A stretch of 64,000 bases of DNA from Syngnathus acus (Eukaryota > Chordata > Actinopteri > Syngnathiformes > Syngnathidae), in assembly GCF_901709675.1 (NCBI RefSeq), contig NC_051101.1, positions 12,852,501-12,916,500 of the forward strand, read 5' to 3'. The position numbers and the translations under genes were made by a program. This document shows, in pieces, positions 14,097-26,642 of the stretch. The first letter of the stretch is position 1. Every line of letters begins with the position of its first letter. The notes below the pieces were generated by a model. The model made no database searches. It saw only the letters and a program-made list of their open reading frames with translations, and was not told where the DNA came from.

Positions 14097-14539
14097 TGCA
14101 GCAGATGGAGACCAGCCGCCAAATGACACTCGAAATTGTACGGCATTTCCCCAATCACAGGTGACTGACAGGCAAAGTGTGCGATTATCTAACGCGCACA
14201 CTCACGCACGCACACACTTTGAACGGCCGCTAACTTTAATTATAATTGAGCCTGACAGACGAATCAAAAAATGTTGCCGGGTAAAAGATGTGATGGCTGT
14301 GGGGCTCGTCAGAGTTGAAGGCGCGCACACGCACACACGTTATGACGCGCACATGGAGTGGGTGTTTGAAGCTATTTCTTTCCACTCTGTCTCTAATAAC
14401 GGTGTTTTTAAAGAGCTGTCAATCTAGCGCTGCCAGATACATGATGGGATGCTATGTGATGTTTCCACAGCAAACGACATGAAGGGATGTTTGGATGGAC
14501 TCAAGGCAAAGATGAAAGTGAACGAACAGCTCTATATAT

Positions 14540-14625
14540 TTTTTTTCTGGCATGGCATCGATTTATAAGTCCACCAAATGTCATGCTGCTAAGTCAAACT
14601 GCTTTCAAGGGGTGTCTTTTTTTTT
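14540..14625. repeat. Diverged dispersed repeat, copy related to 20184-20458
   Basis: The segment around the words CCACCAAATGTCATGCTGCT and GTCAAACTGCTTTCA matches the two units near 20.2-20.4 kb at many positions in the same order. It is too diverged to assign to a named family by eye. Confidence 0.5.
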
Positions 14626-15844
14626 TTTTTTTTTTAAGTTTTGTCATTTGTCTGACAAGTCGTTAAACTTACTGTTGCCCATGTCCTTCCGTTTAGTCAA
14701 ATTTGGGAACATTCTAGCTAGCTCATTTTGGGAGCGTCGCGCCTGCTAACACTAGCGGATGTAATATTTGCCCAGAATGAATAAATCTTCCAAATATGGT
14801 GAGGCCCTTTTTTTCCAAAAGACTGTGTAAAAATATTTGCAAAATATCTACTTTGTAATTGAAGAAAAACAAAGGCAGGTTCTAACACCTTTAAAAGCTT
14901 TCATTTACATAAGAAAAACATTATAATGTCGTCTCTGCTATTAGGCTTTTACAATGTGTGCTAGTTTCCGAGGCTTGTTTGCGCTATAAAAGCACCTCAT
15001 GTGCCTGTGTGGACAAAAAAAACCCCAAAAAAACATCATTACCATTTTTAATGCCAAGTAAAAATATATTTTGATGTCCTCAATCTGCAGCTGCGGGAGC
15101 AACAACGACATTAATTACACGTCGTAAAGGGATTACACGTGCACACTAAAGGGGATAATATGCAATATTGCATGTGGTGCGTTTGCATCACGCGTGCTAA
15201 AGCCGCTAATGTGAGTCGATAAATTAGCTGCAATAAATAACAAGATTGCTTAGCGGGCGAGTGAGGCAGAAAAAAAAGAAGGTGTGTGTTTGTGTGTATC
15301 CGGTGCTCCTCAATTATTTTCTGTTATGCCCCCCGAGGAAGAAAAAAATATTTCACGCCCCCCTAATTCTTCTCAGTGACTATAAATAGTATCATTTGTC
15401 TATAAAATTGTGATAAATACACCTTTGCATGACGTATCCTAATAAACATGTTCCCTCAGGAAACTATGGACTTTGTACAAAAGTATTAGGACACAACAAA
15501 AGTGGAAAAATAGAAGGGAGTTTTGGGTTTGGACAAAAGTATTTATGACATGAAGCAGATTCTCCCTCTGAATGAGAGTCAAGTCGGCGTGATATTTAAA
15601 GGATAGGCGAGCGACGCTTTGGCGAGGCCCGGGAGACGTGTGTAGGGAAAAAGATGATCAGGATGAAGCAGACGCTGCGGGTAAAAAGCACTTTGTCAAA
15701 ACAGGAAGGCGCAAGTAAAGCCGGAGGCCGAAAAGGAAGTGGCAGGAAGCCCCGGTAGATACAGAAGAGGATTGCGAGACTGGGGCTGTGTTGGGATTCA
15801 CGATATTATGCCCTGTATAGTGAATTTGCCATTTAGTATGGCTG

Positions 15845-16010
15845 AAACACCAGTTATTTGAGGGTGTGCACACTTTTGCAACTACATTATCTCCGTTATT
15901 TTTACTTTGCCTCTTCAAAATGTGTACAGGTTACAGGTCACTAGCTAAAAAAACGTTTTGCATCACACAAACCTGTAAACAAGTGTGTGTAGACTTTTGA
16001 TATTCAAATC
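15845..16010 (-). mobile_element. Tc1-like transposon end fragment, copy 1
   Basis: Read on the minus strand it contains AAAAGTCTACACACA, then a variable middle, then AAAAGTGTGCACACCCTC. The same two landmarks in the same order and spacing occur at 43955-44085 (minus) and 47669-47825 (plus). The words match the terminal region of Tc1/mariner transposons that are common in teleosts. No transposase frame is present, so these are deletion derivatives or a MITE family. Confidence 0.65.
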
Positions 16011-17672
16011 ATATAAAATTTCATACATAGCGATTCAGGAGAAGGGAATTAGTGAATGATTCCAAACATATCCTGGAAGCTTCATTTCCTCACGGAAAGA
16101 ATAAAAGGAGTCATCTGTGAGCGTGGAATTCCGTCGCCTGATCCGCCATCACCGTCGACTCCGCCGCGCGTGCTAAAGCGCTATAATACGTCCGCCACTG
16201 CGCCGCGCCGCCGCGTACGCCGCCACTTTGATGATGATGATGAAATGCGACGGACAGCTGAGACGCTTCCCGAGAGGAACGCTTTGCTGAGACCAGACAA
16301 GGGCACGTTCACGACGGGAGGATCTAAGCGAGGATGGGAATTATTTTCTTTTTTTACTGACAGGACAAGCCAAAATGTCACAAAAAGCAACCCCAAAAAT
16401 ATGTTTCAAATTATTAGACTTGAAAGTTAAACACTGTCACAGAAGCTTGTAACAGCAACATCAGCTCAATGAAAACAATAATTGATCATCACATCCAGCT
16501 CTAATCATCCTCCATGTAGTCATTTTCTGATTCTTGTTGTCCAAAATCTTTTTGTTCCGCACTAGCCGAGCGGAAAAGCGGAGGCGTTTCAGAAAGCGAC
16601 GGACCACCGGCACAAATGACGTGATGGGAGAGACAGGTCGGAGAGAGAGAGAGAGGTCGGAGTGAGACAGACCAGAGAGAGACAGGTGGAGGAAAGACAG
16701 TCTAAAGCTAGACAAGTGGGAGGGCACATACTAGCATGGCCTTGTAGCATGACACGTTCCGAAATTTCAACACGCCGTGAAGTCGGATTGAAACAACGTA
16801 GCAAAATAGCAGAGCTTAAAAGCAAAGCGTAATGTCATTCCACACCACTGGAGTGTAATAATAGCACAGTTTAGTGTTGTCTGAACATACAATCGGCGTG
16901 ATACAGATAAGCTAGCAAGATAGCTTAGCGAGATATAGTAACAACATATCAGTGTGACGCATCCTAGCAACCTAGCATAGCCAAGATAATGTAGCTAGCA
17001 ACAATGTAAAACGTCGTAGTGAAATAGTGTAAGTAGCTAGCGTAGCATGACGTCGTACGGCACAATATAACGATCTTCGCTAAACATCAGAGTGAAAACG
17101 CAGTTTAGCATTGTGAAATATTGTGTAAATATTAGCCTCTTAGCGGTACGCTAAGAAATGTGCTTGTTAATTTATTAATGACCCAATCTTGTTTATATCC
17201 CGCTGCCGTCCACTGGAGGCTATACAGTGCTAATTACGACATGGATGTTGCAAATATGGCAGCCGGGGGGGACGGGCTTCGGGAAAGTGCGTCGGGTCAG
17301 TGAAGCGTGAACCCCAACGAATTTTAAAAGCGTCCACAGGGTGATGTTGCGAAGTGACTTCCGCATGAATATTCAGGAGGACTTAATGTCACATGACCAG
17401 AGGCAGGTTAAATAGCAAAACATTTTAGTTTTAAATGTGTTCCCCCCCAAACATATTAGCCGGTTAGGACCGGTGAGTATGATACCAGATTTTTGAAAAA
17501 CTTTTTGCTTTGTCCCTGATCCAACCAATAAAGAACAACAAAATCTGACTGTAACAATTGCTTTCTAAGTTCATAACTCAATTCCGATTCGCCGTTAGTA
17601 TTCCCTCCGTGTGGCAGGCGGTGTGAAAAGGCCTTCGATTTCACACAGACTTCTTAATAATGATTCATCGTT

Positions 17673-17703
17673 TTTCTTTATTGATCCCCAAGGAAATTCC
17701 AAT
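17673..17703 (-). repeat. LINE-like 3' tail fragment
   Basis: The minus strand reads GGAATTTCCTTGGGGATCAA followed by TAAAG, the typical 3' end of L2/CR1-type LINEs in fish. A weaker relative is seen near 13462-13482. The boundary upstream is not clear. Confidence 0.5.
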
Positions 17704-18159
17704 AGTGTTTGAGTCAAGCGTGTGACGCTCATCCAGTCTGTTTCATCGGCCCAAGTTCTTTCATCTCGGCCAACGTGCCTGGCAAAGTGACGACGACACC
17801 CGGGGCTCCCTGAACGCACCACCACACGTCCTCCGCAATTCAGCTCATAAGTCATGAAATCTCCCGACGACATCACGCCTGTCACAAACATGCACACGCG
17901 CACGCGCAACCATCCAAAGAAGACATCCTGTCTCATCAGATCATTTCCTCCCTGCAGGAAGTGTCATTAAGAATCCTGCAGATTTCACACGACTTCCTCC
18001 AACTTACAAAAACTCACCTAGCCGCGTCACTTTTGTTACACTGAAACATTACATACTGTACACTGTCATAACAAAAATGATGTCATCCCTTTTAGTGATT
18101 GAACGACATGAAAAATGGAACATTTGCTCATCACCTGACTGCTGACCGCGCCTGCATTA

Positions 18160-18183
18160 GGTGTGTGTGTGTGTGTGTGTGTG
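18160..18183. repeat. (GT)n microsatellite
   Basis: Short GT array. An A-rich tract interrupted by single G bases follows at 18279-18312. Confidence 0.85.
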
Positions 18184-18574
18184 ATAAATTGGGTCGCAAA
18201 GGGCTGGCTGCGCCTGCCTGAGGGCCACTTGTCTGACACCCCCTCCTCGAAACGTTCAGGTTGGTGCAAGACTGCAGCAAAAAAAAAAAGAAAAAAAAAA
18301 AAAAGAAAAAAGGATGGACGTGCTTCCTAGTTCGGGATGAGATGAGCATGCTGGAGTGGAGCCAGTTGGCGTGGCTTCAAAGAGGTGTGAACGCCAGCGA
18401 CCGTTCGCACCGCGCTAGCTTTTTCTTTTTCTTTTTTTTCTTAATTAAAATGTGAGGAAATCAATGCTGATGTCATGTTGACGGGGGGGAACTAAATGAA
18501 ATTTGACCACATTTGACTTTTCGAGGACAAGTGTGTGTTTTACTCATGGGATAGTTTTGCGATGCAAAAAAAAA

Positions 18575-18680
18575 AGTGCAGAGGTGCCTTGACTTGCGAG
18601 TTTTTCGAGATACAAGTTGTGACTTGGCCTCATTTTTGCCTTGAGATACAAAGAAACATTTCAAACGTGAGTGCGCTTCA
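18575..18680. repeat. Dispersed repeat with the GAGGTGCCTTGACTTGCGAG start
   Basis: The stretch beginning GAGGTGCCTTGACTTGCGAG and continuing with GAGATACAAGTT resembles a dispersed non-coding repeat I associate with teleost genomes. Assignment is from memory of its opening words, and only one copy is in this window. Confidence 0.35.
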
Positions 18681-19436
18681 AGCCCCTCCCGCTAGGTGGC
18701 GCATTTGTAAACAACGACACACACAAAAACATGACCTACTTGCAAATAGTGAGCCCAAGTGATTGCTGAAACATCATTTATAAAAGTTTATCGATGACTT
18801 TATGATATGATTATGAACCTGCCATTTATAAAAAAAAAAAAAACTTTACGAGGGTAACCTCGGGCTGAAGTGTGACTCCAAAGACACGCTTTTGACAGAA
18901 GCAATAAATCTCCGATTTGCTTTGCTCCATGAAATCAAAATGATTTTAGTTAAAAAAACAACAACTCCTAATTGGTTGTGAATAAATCAGCAAATTAATC
19001 AACAAAACTAATGAATTGAAAACAAGTGGCTGCTTGCTTGGGCACACTGCGCATCTGCAGGTGGAGGCTGAAAGCACAATTTGACCAATTTCACGCATGT
19101 TTTCTTTTTGCCCCCGACACCACGTAAGTGTGTGTGTGTGTGTCTGCCTGTGTGTGTTTGCTTTGCGTTCAAAATGAGGTCAGGCGCGATGCTTCCAACA
19201 CACTCCTTCCCGTCTCTCTAACCTTTAGAGAATCCTGCCGACACTCAGATTAACTCTCAGTGAGGGTAAATCCTGGACGACAGCTCGAGCATGTACACAC
19301 ACACACGCGCACACACGCACACACACAAGCTCTCAATTTCTCAATCTGGGGAAAATATAAACATGAACTTGAAAGTCTGCAAAAAAGTAAAAGCTCAGAC
19401 GACACAAGCTCTCGATCTGTCTTTAACTTTCTAATG

Positions 19437-19440
<4 letters not shown>

Positions 19441-19486
<46 letters not shown>
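19441..19486. repeat. (CA)n microsatellite
   Basis: Pure CA array of about 23 units. A shorter array with CG interruptions precedes it near 19297-19327. Confidence 0.92.
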
Positions 19487-19487
<1 letters not shown>

Positions 19488-20183
19488 TCAGTGAACTTTG
19501 GGGACATGGAGGTAAAAAGCTGACTCGATTTGACGGGAGGTGTGCCGACTCGGCACAACTGAGCGAGCGTCTGTGCGATTTGACGCCAACCTGCCGCGGC
19601 TGTCAGCTCAGAAAGGCTCGACTAGCTTTTTTTTATTTTTTTCATTTTATTATTACTACATCAGCTATATCATCTCCGCACACATCTCGCATATTTCTAC
19701 GCAATCGTAGCAGTTTGAATGTTTGGAATGATTGTAACATTTATGCTACTGTCTGTTTAGCCCGTCGATGGCATTTCACGTTATTTGTTAGCTTTAAGCT
19801 AATACACTTTGTTAAATCTGTGAGAAAGAAATCATTTGGTTTAAAAAAAAAGGGTAATTTTCCAACTTGATGTTTGAAGTGGGTCTGGAATGTCGCTCCC
19901 TTGATAAACGAGGATATAAAGTCATTCTTTACCAGTAGGGGGCGTACTTGAGTTTCATCAAGGCGGGACCATCGACAAGACATTTGATTGAGAGCTGACC
20001 TTGTGGAGCTGACTTATGACACTTTCTTATTTTATGGCGAGTCATCAAACCTTGCTGCCGTGCTCCGCCCACACGCAATGATGGAAACTCAAATCCTTCG
20101 CAAGTTAGCGTTGGAACTTGATCTTAATATACGTAACGAGTTTTTAAGGCTCCCTGGAAATTAGCATAATACTTCAAACCAAA

Positions 20184-20458
20184 ATGGCAGACTTCTTTTG
20201 GAGCATAACTTCTTGACTTTTTTGTGGGTCTACTCTATTTATACGAATCTACCAAATTTCATGTTGCTATATGAAACTGTCTGCAAGAGCTGGATTTTCA
20301 AAAGGTTCAGTGAAGGCTCCCTGAAAACGCCTAAAATCTTTGTGTGTCTTTCAGCGCCTGGCTTCTCGAGACTTTTTTTGTGGGTCTCCTCTTCACGTCT
20401 ACTAAATTCGATGTTGCCATGTCAAACTGTCTTAGGGGGCTGCATTTTCAACAAAAAA
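20184..20458 (+). repeat. Two tandemly placed copies of a diverged repeat
   Basis: Unit 1 (about 20184-20305) and unit 2 (about 20360-20458) share GACTTTTTTTGTGGGTCT, then CTACNAAATT, GATGTTGC or CATGTTGC, AAACTGTCT and GGATTTTCA/GCATTTTCA in the same order. The spacing is about 170 bases. A third relative lies at 14540-14625. No reading frame is conserved, so it is not coding. Confidence 0.6.
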
Positions 20459-20751
20459 ATAAAAAAATCGCTACATTGTGTCCCTAAGGAGGATGCGGCA
20501 AACACACACACTCATGCGTACATACAGTAGACACACATGCACACACCCCAAGGAAAGGGATTATTATTATCGCACAACACACACACACTAGTGGGCAGGA
20601 TATATTTATTTATTTTCACACTCTACGCACACACACACACACATTGATGTGTAATCTCAAGAAGAGGGTAGCAGGCACAAGATGAGGATTTACAGCATCA
20701 TGTTGCTTTTTCTCACTTCCAATGGCCCCCTTTGCCCCCCCCCCCCCAACA

Positions 20752-20772
20752 CACACACACACACACACACAC
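20752..20772. repeat. (CA)n microsatellite after a C-run
   Basis: Short CA array directly preceded by a run of cytosines; another short CA array lies at about 20631-20642. Confidence 0.85.
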
Positions 20773-21369
20773 TCACACATAAGCCTGCATGAAATAAGAC
20801 CCTGTGTGGCATAAATCTCCGCAATGTCAACTTTAGTGAAACCGATCACTCAGCTGCGATGTGATTGGCCGATTCCCAGGAAGTACATATATGTGTACAG
20901 TACATTGCTAGTCAGTCTAAAAGCAATTATTTTTAATTTTTTTTACAGTATGTCCCTGTTTTTTGCACAGCGTCCATCCTAATCTTGATATAAAGACGGC
21001 CACCAATCCCAAACGCTTTATAAAGTCACATAAACCTATTCAAAAAAAAATTTTTTTTTTTAAATCCTGAGATTTTTGGTCGTTTTTTTGTTCCCATTTC
21101 AGCTCATCGTGTTTGCCATAAACCAAGAAGACTGCGAAAAGGCGGGATGGGATGAAAAAGACTTCAAATAGCCCTTATGAAAAATTTAAAGTTCCAATTT
21201 AACGGCAGTGCAAACAAACAGCCACGTCAGAACTTTAGCGCGGCGTACGGTCGGCGCAGTCAGGCGGAAGAGGCGGCGGCCAACTTGAAGATGATGCCAT
21301 AAGACGGACGAGCTTTTAAAAGAAGAAAATGTTGTGTTTTGTTTTTTTGATTTAGGAGCACAACACTAA

Positions 21370-22110
21370 CCTGTCTTGAAACCCTGTCTTCAAATCTTAT
21401 TCCTCTCCAGTCCCTAATTTAAATCCTAAACCCTCCAATGTGCTTGAAACCCTAATTTGAAATGTTGTAATTAATTCAATATCATTTGAATCCCTAACCT
21501 GAACGACATCATGAAGCCTTACTTCTAAAACCCTAACCCTGTTTTAAAACTCCAATTCAGTTCAGAACAAAGACTCCAAAGCCTACTTGGAATGTGCAAA
21601 CCCCGTCCTTTACGGCTAGAAACCCTAACTTACTGCTGTCATTCCAGCGTACGGGACAAAAGAGGCTCCACGGCCGGACCGTCCGTCGGTTCCGGAGGCG
21701 TGACGACCAATCATTTGGGCGCTTTCACGAGGATAATTTACGGAGGCGTCAGCGAGATGGATGAGGCCGCCGGATGTGGCAACACGGGCGTAAAACTTCC
21801 ACACACGTACGAGCCGCGCGCACACACACACACAAACATAAGTCATCTTCGTCCGCGCAGGAGTAAGAAGACGGCGTCAACCTTGAGGCCGCGTACACAA
21901 CATGAATCAAAAAAAAGAAGAGGAAGAAGGCGAGCCAGCGAGGAAATAAATCCACACTTGGATGTTCGGCACACAAATACACGACAGAGAAACCACACCG
22001 CAAACCACTGAATGGTCAAAACCCTGATTACAAACCCTAATCTGAGATAATAATATAAAATAAGAATTTAAACATTTAACCTGTCTTGGAAGAATATTTC
22101 CAAACCCTAC
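21370..22110. repeat. Degenerate CCCTAA-rich (telomere-like) block
   Basis: The plus strand repeatedly carries AAACCCTAA or AACCCTAAC words, spaced by 20-60 bases of unrelated sequence and concentrated at 21410-21625 and again at 22015-22115. This is not a clean telomeric array. It looks like an old, decayed satellite or a repeat built around that motif. The open frame at 21592-22011 inside it is arginine/threonine-rich, lacks a recognisable domain and is not called as a gene. Confidence 0.5.
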
Positions 22111-23720
22111 TTTGTGAGCAACATACTTTTATGCAGTGATAAAGTTGTGTAGCGGTGATGTCACCGCCACGGTTGCGCATAAGTGACGATTCAGCGGGAA
22201 TGAATGACTGCTGCAGGTTGTTGTTGATCATTGAAATGTCCAGCGGACGTTTACAAGCACGCCGCCTGTTACTTCATCTTTGTCATGGATTTACTGCACT
22301 CACTCACACACACACACACACACGCAGTGTGAATTATGCTCGATGGCTGCTATGCATTGATCATGTGACTTTGCTGCTGCACATTGAAAATGGAAAGATT
22401 TGTGGCCCACACTCATATTGATATGCCGTAATACAATTATTGCGCGTACATCACAACATTAAGCTTGTATTGGAAGCCGTTTGTTTGAGATGTGTCACAT
22501 GTAAGAAATTAAATCGAGGATAAATAAAGGTGTATTGTATTGTAATACTTTATCTTTCTGTCTTTCTTTTAACGACTTTAATGAAGTGCTCACGAGGTGG
22601 TGTTTATCATATGGTGAGCTACTGTATCGAATTTAACATGCAGTTTAGGAACGGTAAACATTTTCTATTTCATCCATTCATTTTGGAGGAATAATGAAAG
22701 AACAAATGCCTTTAAAACGCCCCCTTTTAATGAGGAATAGAGCAACGCACATCAACTAAGAAATGGAGGTGAGGCCCTCCATGTCTTAGTGACGTCACGG
22801 AAGGACGCGTCACAATTTCCCCCATTGGAAATCATTGTACAGACTATCGCTTAAAATGTCAAAAAACAAGAAATGATATCTTTACACCAGTCACCAACAT
22901 ACGCAAACATCGTTATATATTCAGTTGAAATTAGGAGGGATTCATTTGACTTACATTTCCCATGAAGTCTGACGCCACCTCCACCGCATAGCCGAAAAGG
23001 AGGTGCTTTAAACGGCCACACTCAGCTGAGGGGTCGGCCTCCCGGCTGGAACTCAGGTGCTCCCAATCTTTCCAACAAGCAAACTTTTGGGGATTGTGAC
23101 GCCGTCCTGGCTGAGCCGCGAGCCCGCTGACACTTTTGTGTTTGTTATTTTTTTGTAAATCTTTAGATACTAGGTTTGTTTTCTTTCATTTTCTTTGAGA
23201 AGTTCTCGCGCCCATTCTGCAGGTGATCCGGGGTGAGTTCAATGACCACTCACATAGTCGGAACTTGGATGACTCATTTAATGCATAAAAAAAAGCAAGG
23301 AAAGAGCAGAAATTTGTAACCCCTGTAACTTTGCTTTGGTAAAAGTTGCTACACTTGCTGGTACAAATTTCTGGTCCTTCTTTACTTTTTTTAAAAAGTG
23401 AAAAAAAAAGAAATGAGAATGATATAGTATAAAATACTTGATTAAATATAAAAAGCAGCTATATACTGCCATCTTGTGTACACACTTGGTAGTGCAACAA
23501 AACTGAAAAAAACCTCATGGGTGATAGTAGTAAGTATAAAGTAGAGTAAGTTATAAAATAAGGACAAAAAAATGTGATTTCTGGAAGATATATATCAGCA
23601 ACATTTCGCCATACAAACAATAGATGCTAAATGAATGTATGACTATTAAACTACTGATGCAAAAGGACAAAACCAAAAGAGACCAAATTTAAATGAATAG
23701 TAATCACTACCATCGATTTA

Positions 23721-24142
23721 TTTTTTTATTTAAAAGATTCCAATATTCTGTAAAAGAACATTTCCAAAAAAAATGGAACTATGTACACAAAAAAAATAAT
23801 GGCTGAACATCTCAAGGCACAGACAAAACAGTCATAAATAGCTCTCAAGAGTCCTATTAATTTTTTTTCTTTAAATTCAATAAATACGAGCCCGTAGTAG
23901 CGTGTAAGCAGCAGCAATGGCTCAAGTCAAGTTTCCAGGAACGAAACAGTCACGAAAAACACACAAAATAAGTGATCGCCAGTGACCACAAAGCTGCAGG
24001 TTCCCCACGCTGCCAATGGGATGGAACGACAAAATGAAGAAGCACCAGGAAGTCTTTCGCAAAAATCTCATTTCATGTCTTTAAATTCAACTTGTTTTTT
24101 TTTTGGCTGCTAAAAAAAAGGCTGCCAAGATCCCTCTCCCAC
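23721..24142 (-). other. ccne2: Presumed ccne2 3' UTR
   Basis: This stretch follows the ccne2 stop codon. On the minus strand it ends near an AATAAA signal around 23721. It has no coding potential. The extent is inferred from the signal. Confidence 0.45.
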
Positions 24143-26617
24143 TCAGTCATTAGTCGGTTTCTCCGTGCTGCTGGGTGGTGTCAAGACGGTTGCCATGGCA
24201 ACCACAGGTGAAAGCGGGCAGTTGCTGACATCCCGAGTGTGGCGCTCTTGAGCTTTTCTCTGTCAGACAGAATCAGTTGATTCAATTTCATTTTTAATGA
24301 AATACACCACAACTAATATTCATGAATAACTTTCACTGTGATGGAGCGAGACTCACCAGGAAGTCCAAGTAGATAACGTGCGTCTGGATGTTGTGTCGGT
24401 CTTCAGTCTTCACTCTGGCGAAAGTCTTGAGCTCAGGTTTGGCCTCTGAGCGCAGCGTGTCCACGAAGGGGCTCATCCACCGCACGCACTCCGACACGCT
24501 TTCCCACGTCAGACCTGATGCGCGTAAAACACGGAAAAACGTTACCGAGCTGCCTTTACCGACTGCTAGCAGCATCTGTGGAACCTACCGGACACTTTGT
24601 TGACGACGTCGAAGGTGGAGAAGTGGCAGAAGGCGGCGGCGGCGAGGACGCTGTAGCTAAAGTCCAACGAGCGGATATCCATTATGCACAAGTCCAACAG
24701 CTGAGAGGACAGAACCACAAAAACACACAAAAAAAATGAGTCCTCGTGTTTTGGGATGCGAGCACAGCCTCCACTGTTGTATGTTAGCAAACAGGAAGTT
24801 CTCACCTGCGTCATCTGAATGTATATTTCCTGTGAGAACTGCGGCACAAGAAAGTTCTCATCGCCGTTCTGGGCCTCCACTTGAGCGTAAAGCTTGAGCC
24901 AAGAGATGGGAGTCTCCGGACAAAGATTCCAGTCTAATGCCTACGAGAAATCCAAAATGGAACATTCAGAATTTTGTTTCAAAAAAGAGCTTGAACGTGG
25001 TTCGGAATGTGGGGCGCCACCTTGAGGATTTGAAGCTCGGTGCGGCGGATGTCCCACGTGTCGCAGGCGCCATCCGTCACGTAGGCAAACTCGCCAATTT
25101 TAGGAGGGTAGATCTCCTGCGGTAGAGGACTTGAATGAGATCGATACTTTTAGGCAGTGTACAAAAAGACGAGGGTGACCTCTGACCTCGATCTTGGAGG
25201 CGATGAAGAGCGCGGTGATGCCGATGAGTTGCAGGTAGTCCTTGTTGACGTCCTCCTGAGTCAGCATGAAGCGGTCAAAGAAGTCCTGCGCCAAGTACGC
25301 CGTTTGCCGGTGGAGGCAGTACACTTCGCTCACCTATGGAAAGAAATTTTGTTTACAACTTTTACACAAAAATCTAATAATGACATTTTGGAAATGTGTG
25401 GTTCTGACCTCAAGTAGCCAGTCGAGGAGGATGGCCCTCATGCTGGGCTGCAGCTTTTGGTGTCTCTGCAAGTAATTCTTGTCGTGAACGTACTTGAGCT
25501 CCTTGTTGAGCATCTTGATCCACACGTCGTCCGAGCTGGCCCAACTGCAACGTCGCCCACAAGGTCAATATCAGGCGTGACGCTATTCGAGGCGGCCATT
25601 TTAGGGAGGCTCTACCTGAGACAAGGGAGGGGCGAGGGCTTGATGAAGAGGTTCTTGAAACGGTACTGCTTGAAGCCGGCAAGGTCGGCGGGTTCCAGTT
25701 CTTTGTGCGGCGTCTCGATGAGGACGCACGGACTGGCTCCTTCGTCCGACCAACACTTCTACACCCCGCAAAAAAACAAAATAGTATACCGTCATTAATA
25801 AATAAAAAAAACATGGCTGCCATCAGACGACCTGAAATATCTCAAATGGCTGATTTGACTTTTAAAGATGCCACTTAATGAGCGTAGCAGCAGTCATCAG
25901 CTCTCACCACACAGTCGGTTTGCTAATGAGACTCCCCCACCCCCTTAAAAAAACAAAACACAAACCTGAATTTCATAGCAGCTTTGTTTCTTTGCAGCGG
26001 GTTGACTCTTCTTGGAGGGCTGCCACACAAACACAAGACCAGTCACACAAACGGAAACACCGACATGAACTTTTATTTTGTCGCATATTTCCCAAAAATG
26101 AGCCTGTGAGCGATCTTTTCTCAGTTTTCCCCCAACTGCGGTGGAACAATGTGTCTCATTTGCATAATCCCGCCCACAGTTAGGCTCGATTGACGATGAT
26201 GTCTGTGCGTCAAGCGTAAAACATGCGTCAACCAACCTCGCACTTTCTTTTCCTCAGTGGCGCTCTGGGGGTGGGTTCCAGCGTGTTTGAGTCTCTGGCT
26301 TGAAGGGTGATGCGATCACTGAGAAGAAACATGAACATTATTGATTAGCGTCATCTATTTTCTCCTTGTGGGTGATCTGAAGCCTACCCCCATCTAAAAT
26401 TCAGCGTGAAAGGTTTTCTTTTGTGTGACGTGAACAACAATGTACTTGAGTGACGCAGACACGTTTAAATGTGATAATGGTCTGGCCCCACCCGGCCCAC
26501 CCTAATCCCAGGGGGGAGGGAAGAACACCCCCGCCCTCTCTCTCCACCCTCCCCTGCCTCCCATCACCCCTTACACAAACAACGGCAGCAGGTGCTCGCT
26601 CACCTGCGTCTGGACAT
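24143..26617 (-). CDS. ccne2: G1/S-specific cyclin E2
   Basis: Regulatory subunit of CDK2 that drives G1-to-S entry in the nucleus. Eleven coding exons join in frame to 397 residues (human about 404): 26604-26617, 26237-26318, 25966-26019, 25616-25758, 25409-25544, 25187-25333, 25021-25116, 24806-24940, 24589-24700, 24357-24514, 24143-24259. All have AG/GT borders. The start MSRRS matches the family. The cyclin box contains [26 protein letters not shown] and [14 protein letters not shown], and EDRHNIQTH follows it. The words [10 protein letters not shown] and YVHDK, and the ending TPPSSTEKP, point to cyclin E2 rather than E1. LTPPSS near the C-terminus fits the phosphodegron recognised by FBXW7. 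Transcription starts at a separate 5' UTR exon near 28.15 kb. The identity is secure; the exact first base of the mRNA is not. Confidence 0.97.
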
Positions 26618-26642
26618 GGTCGTGGCGACTGGACTCGAGCTT
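26604..26642 (-). other. ccne2: ccne2 exon 2 (5' UTR end plus start codon)
   Basis: A TTTTGCAG acceptor at 26643-26650 opens a short exon that carries 25 bases of 5' UTR, the ATG at 26615-26617 and four codons, then a GTGAGC donor. This decides the start: no in-frame ATG lies upstream within the exon. Confidence 0.8.

Larger units (their letters stand above)
12422..23714. other. Gene-poor, repeat-rich intergenic stretch
   Basis: The start is the presumed promoter side of the cadherin gene. The rest has microsatellites, fragments of dispersed repeats and a CCCTAA-rich degenerate block, each listed separately. I found no exon chain that resembles a known protein. INTS8, which lies on this side of CCNE2 in human, is not visible here. 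Small non-coding RNA genes cannot be excluded by eye. Confidence 0.5.

Noticed and set aside
17595-17936. A 113-codon minus-strand frame with LEFPWGSIKK
   Set aside because: The recognisable part is the translation of a LINE 3' tail; the rest shows no domain or splice structure.
21370-22110. True interstitial telomere array
   Set aside because: The CCCTAA words are separated by unrelated sequence and not in tandem, so only a degenerate block is claimed.
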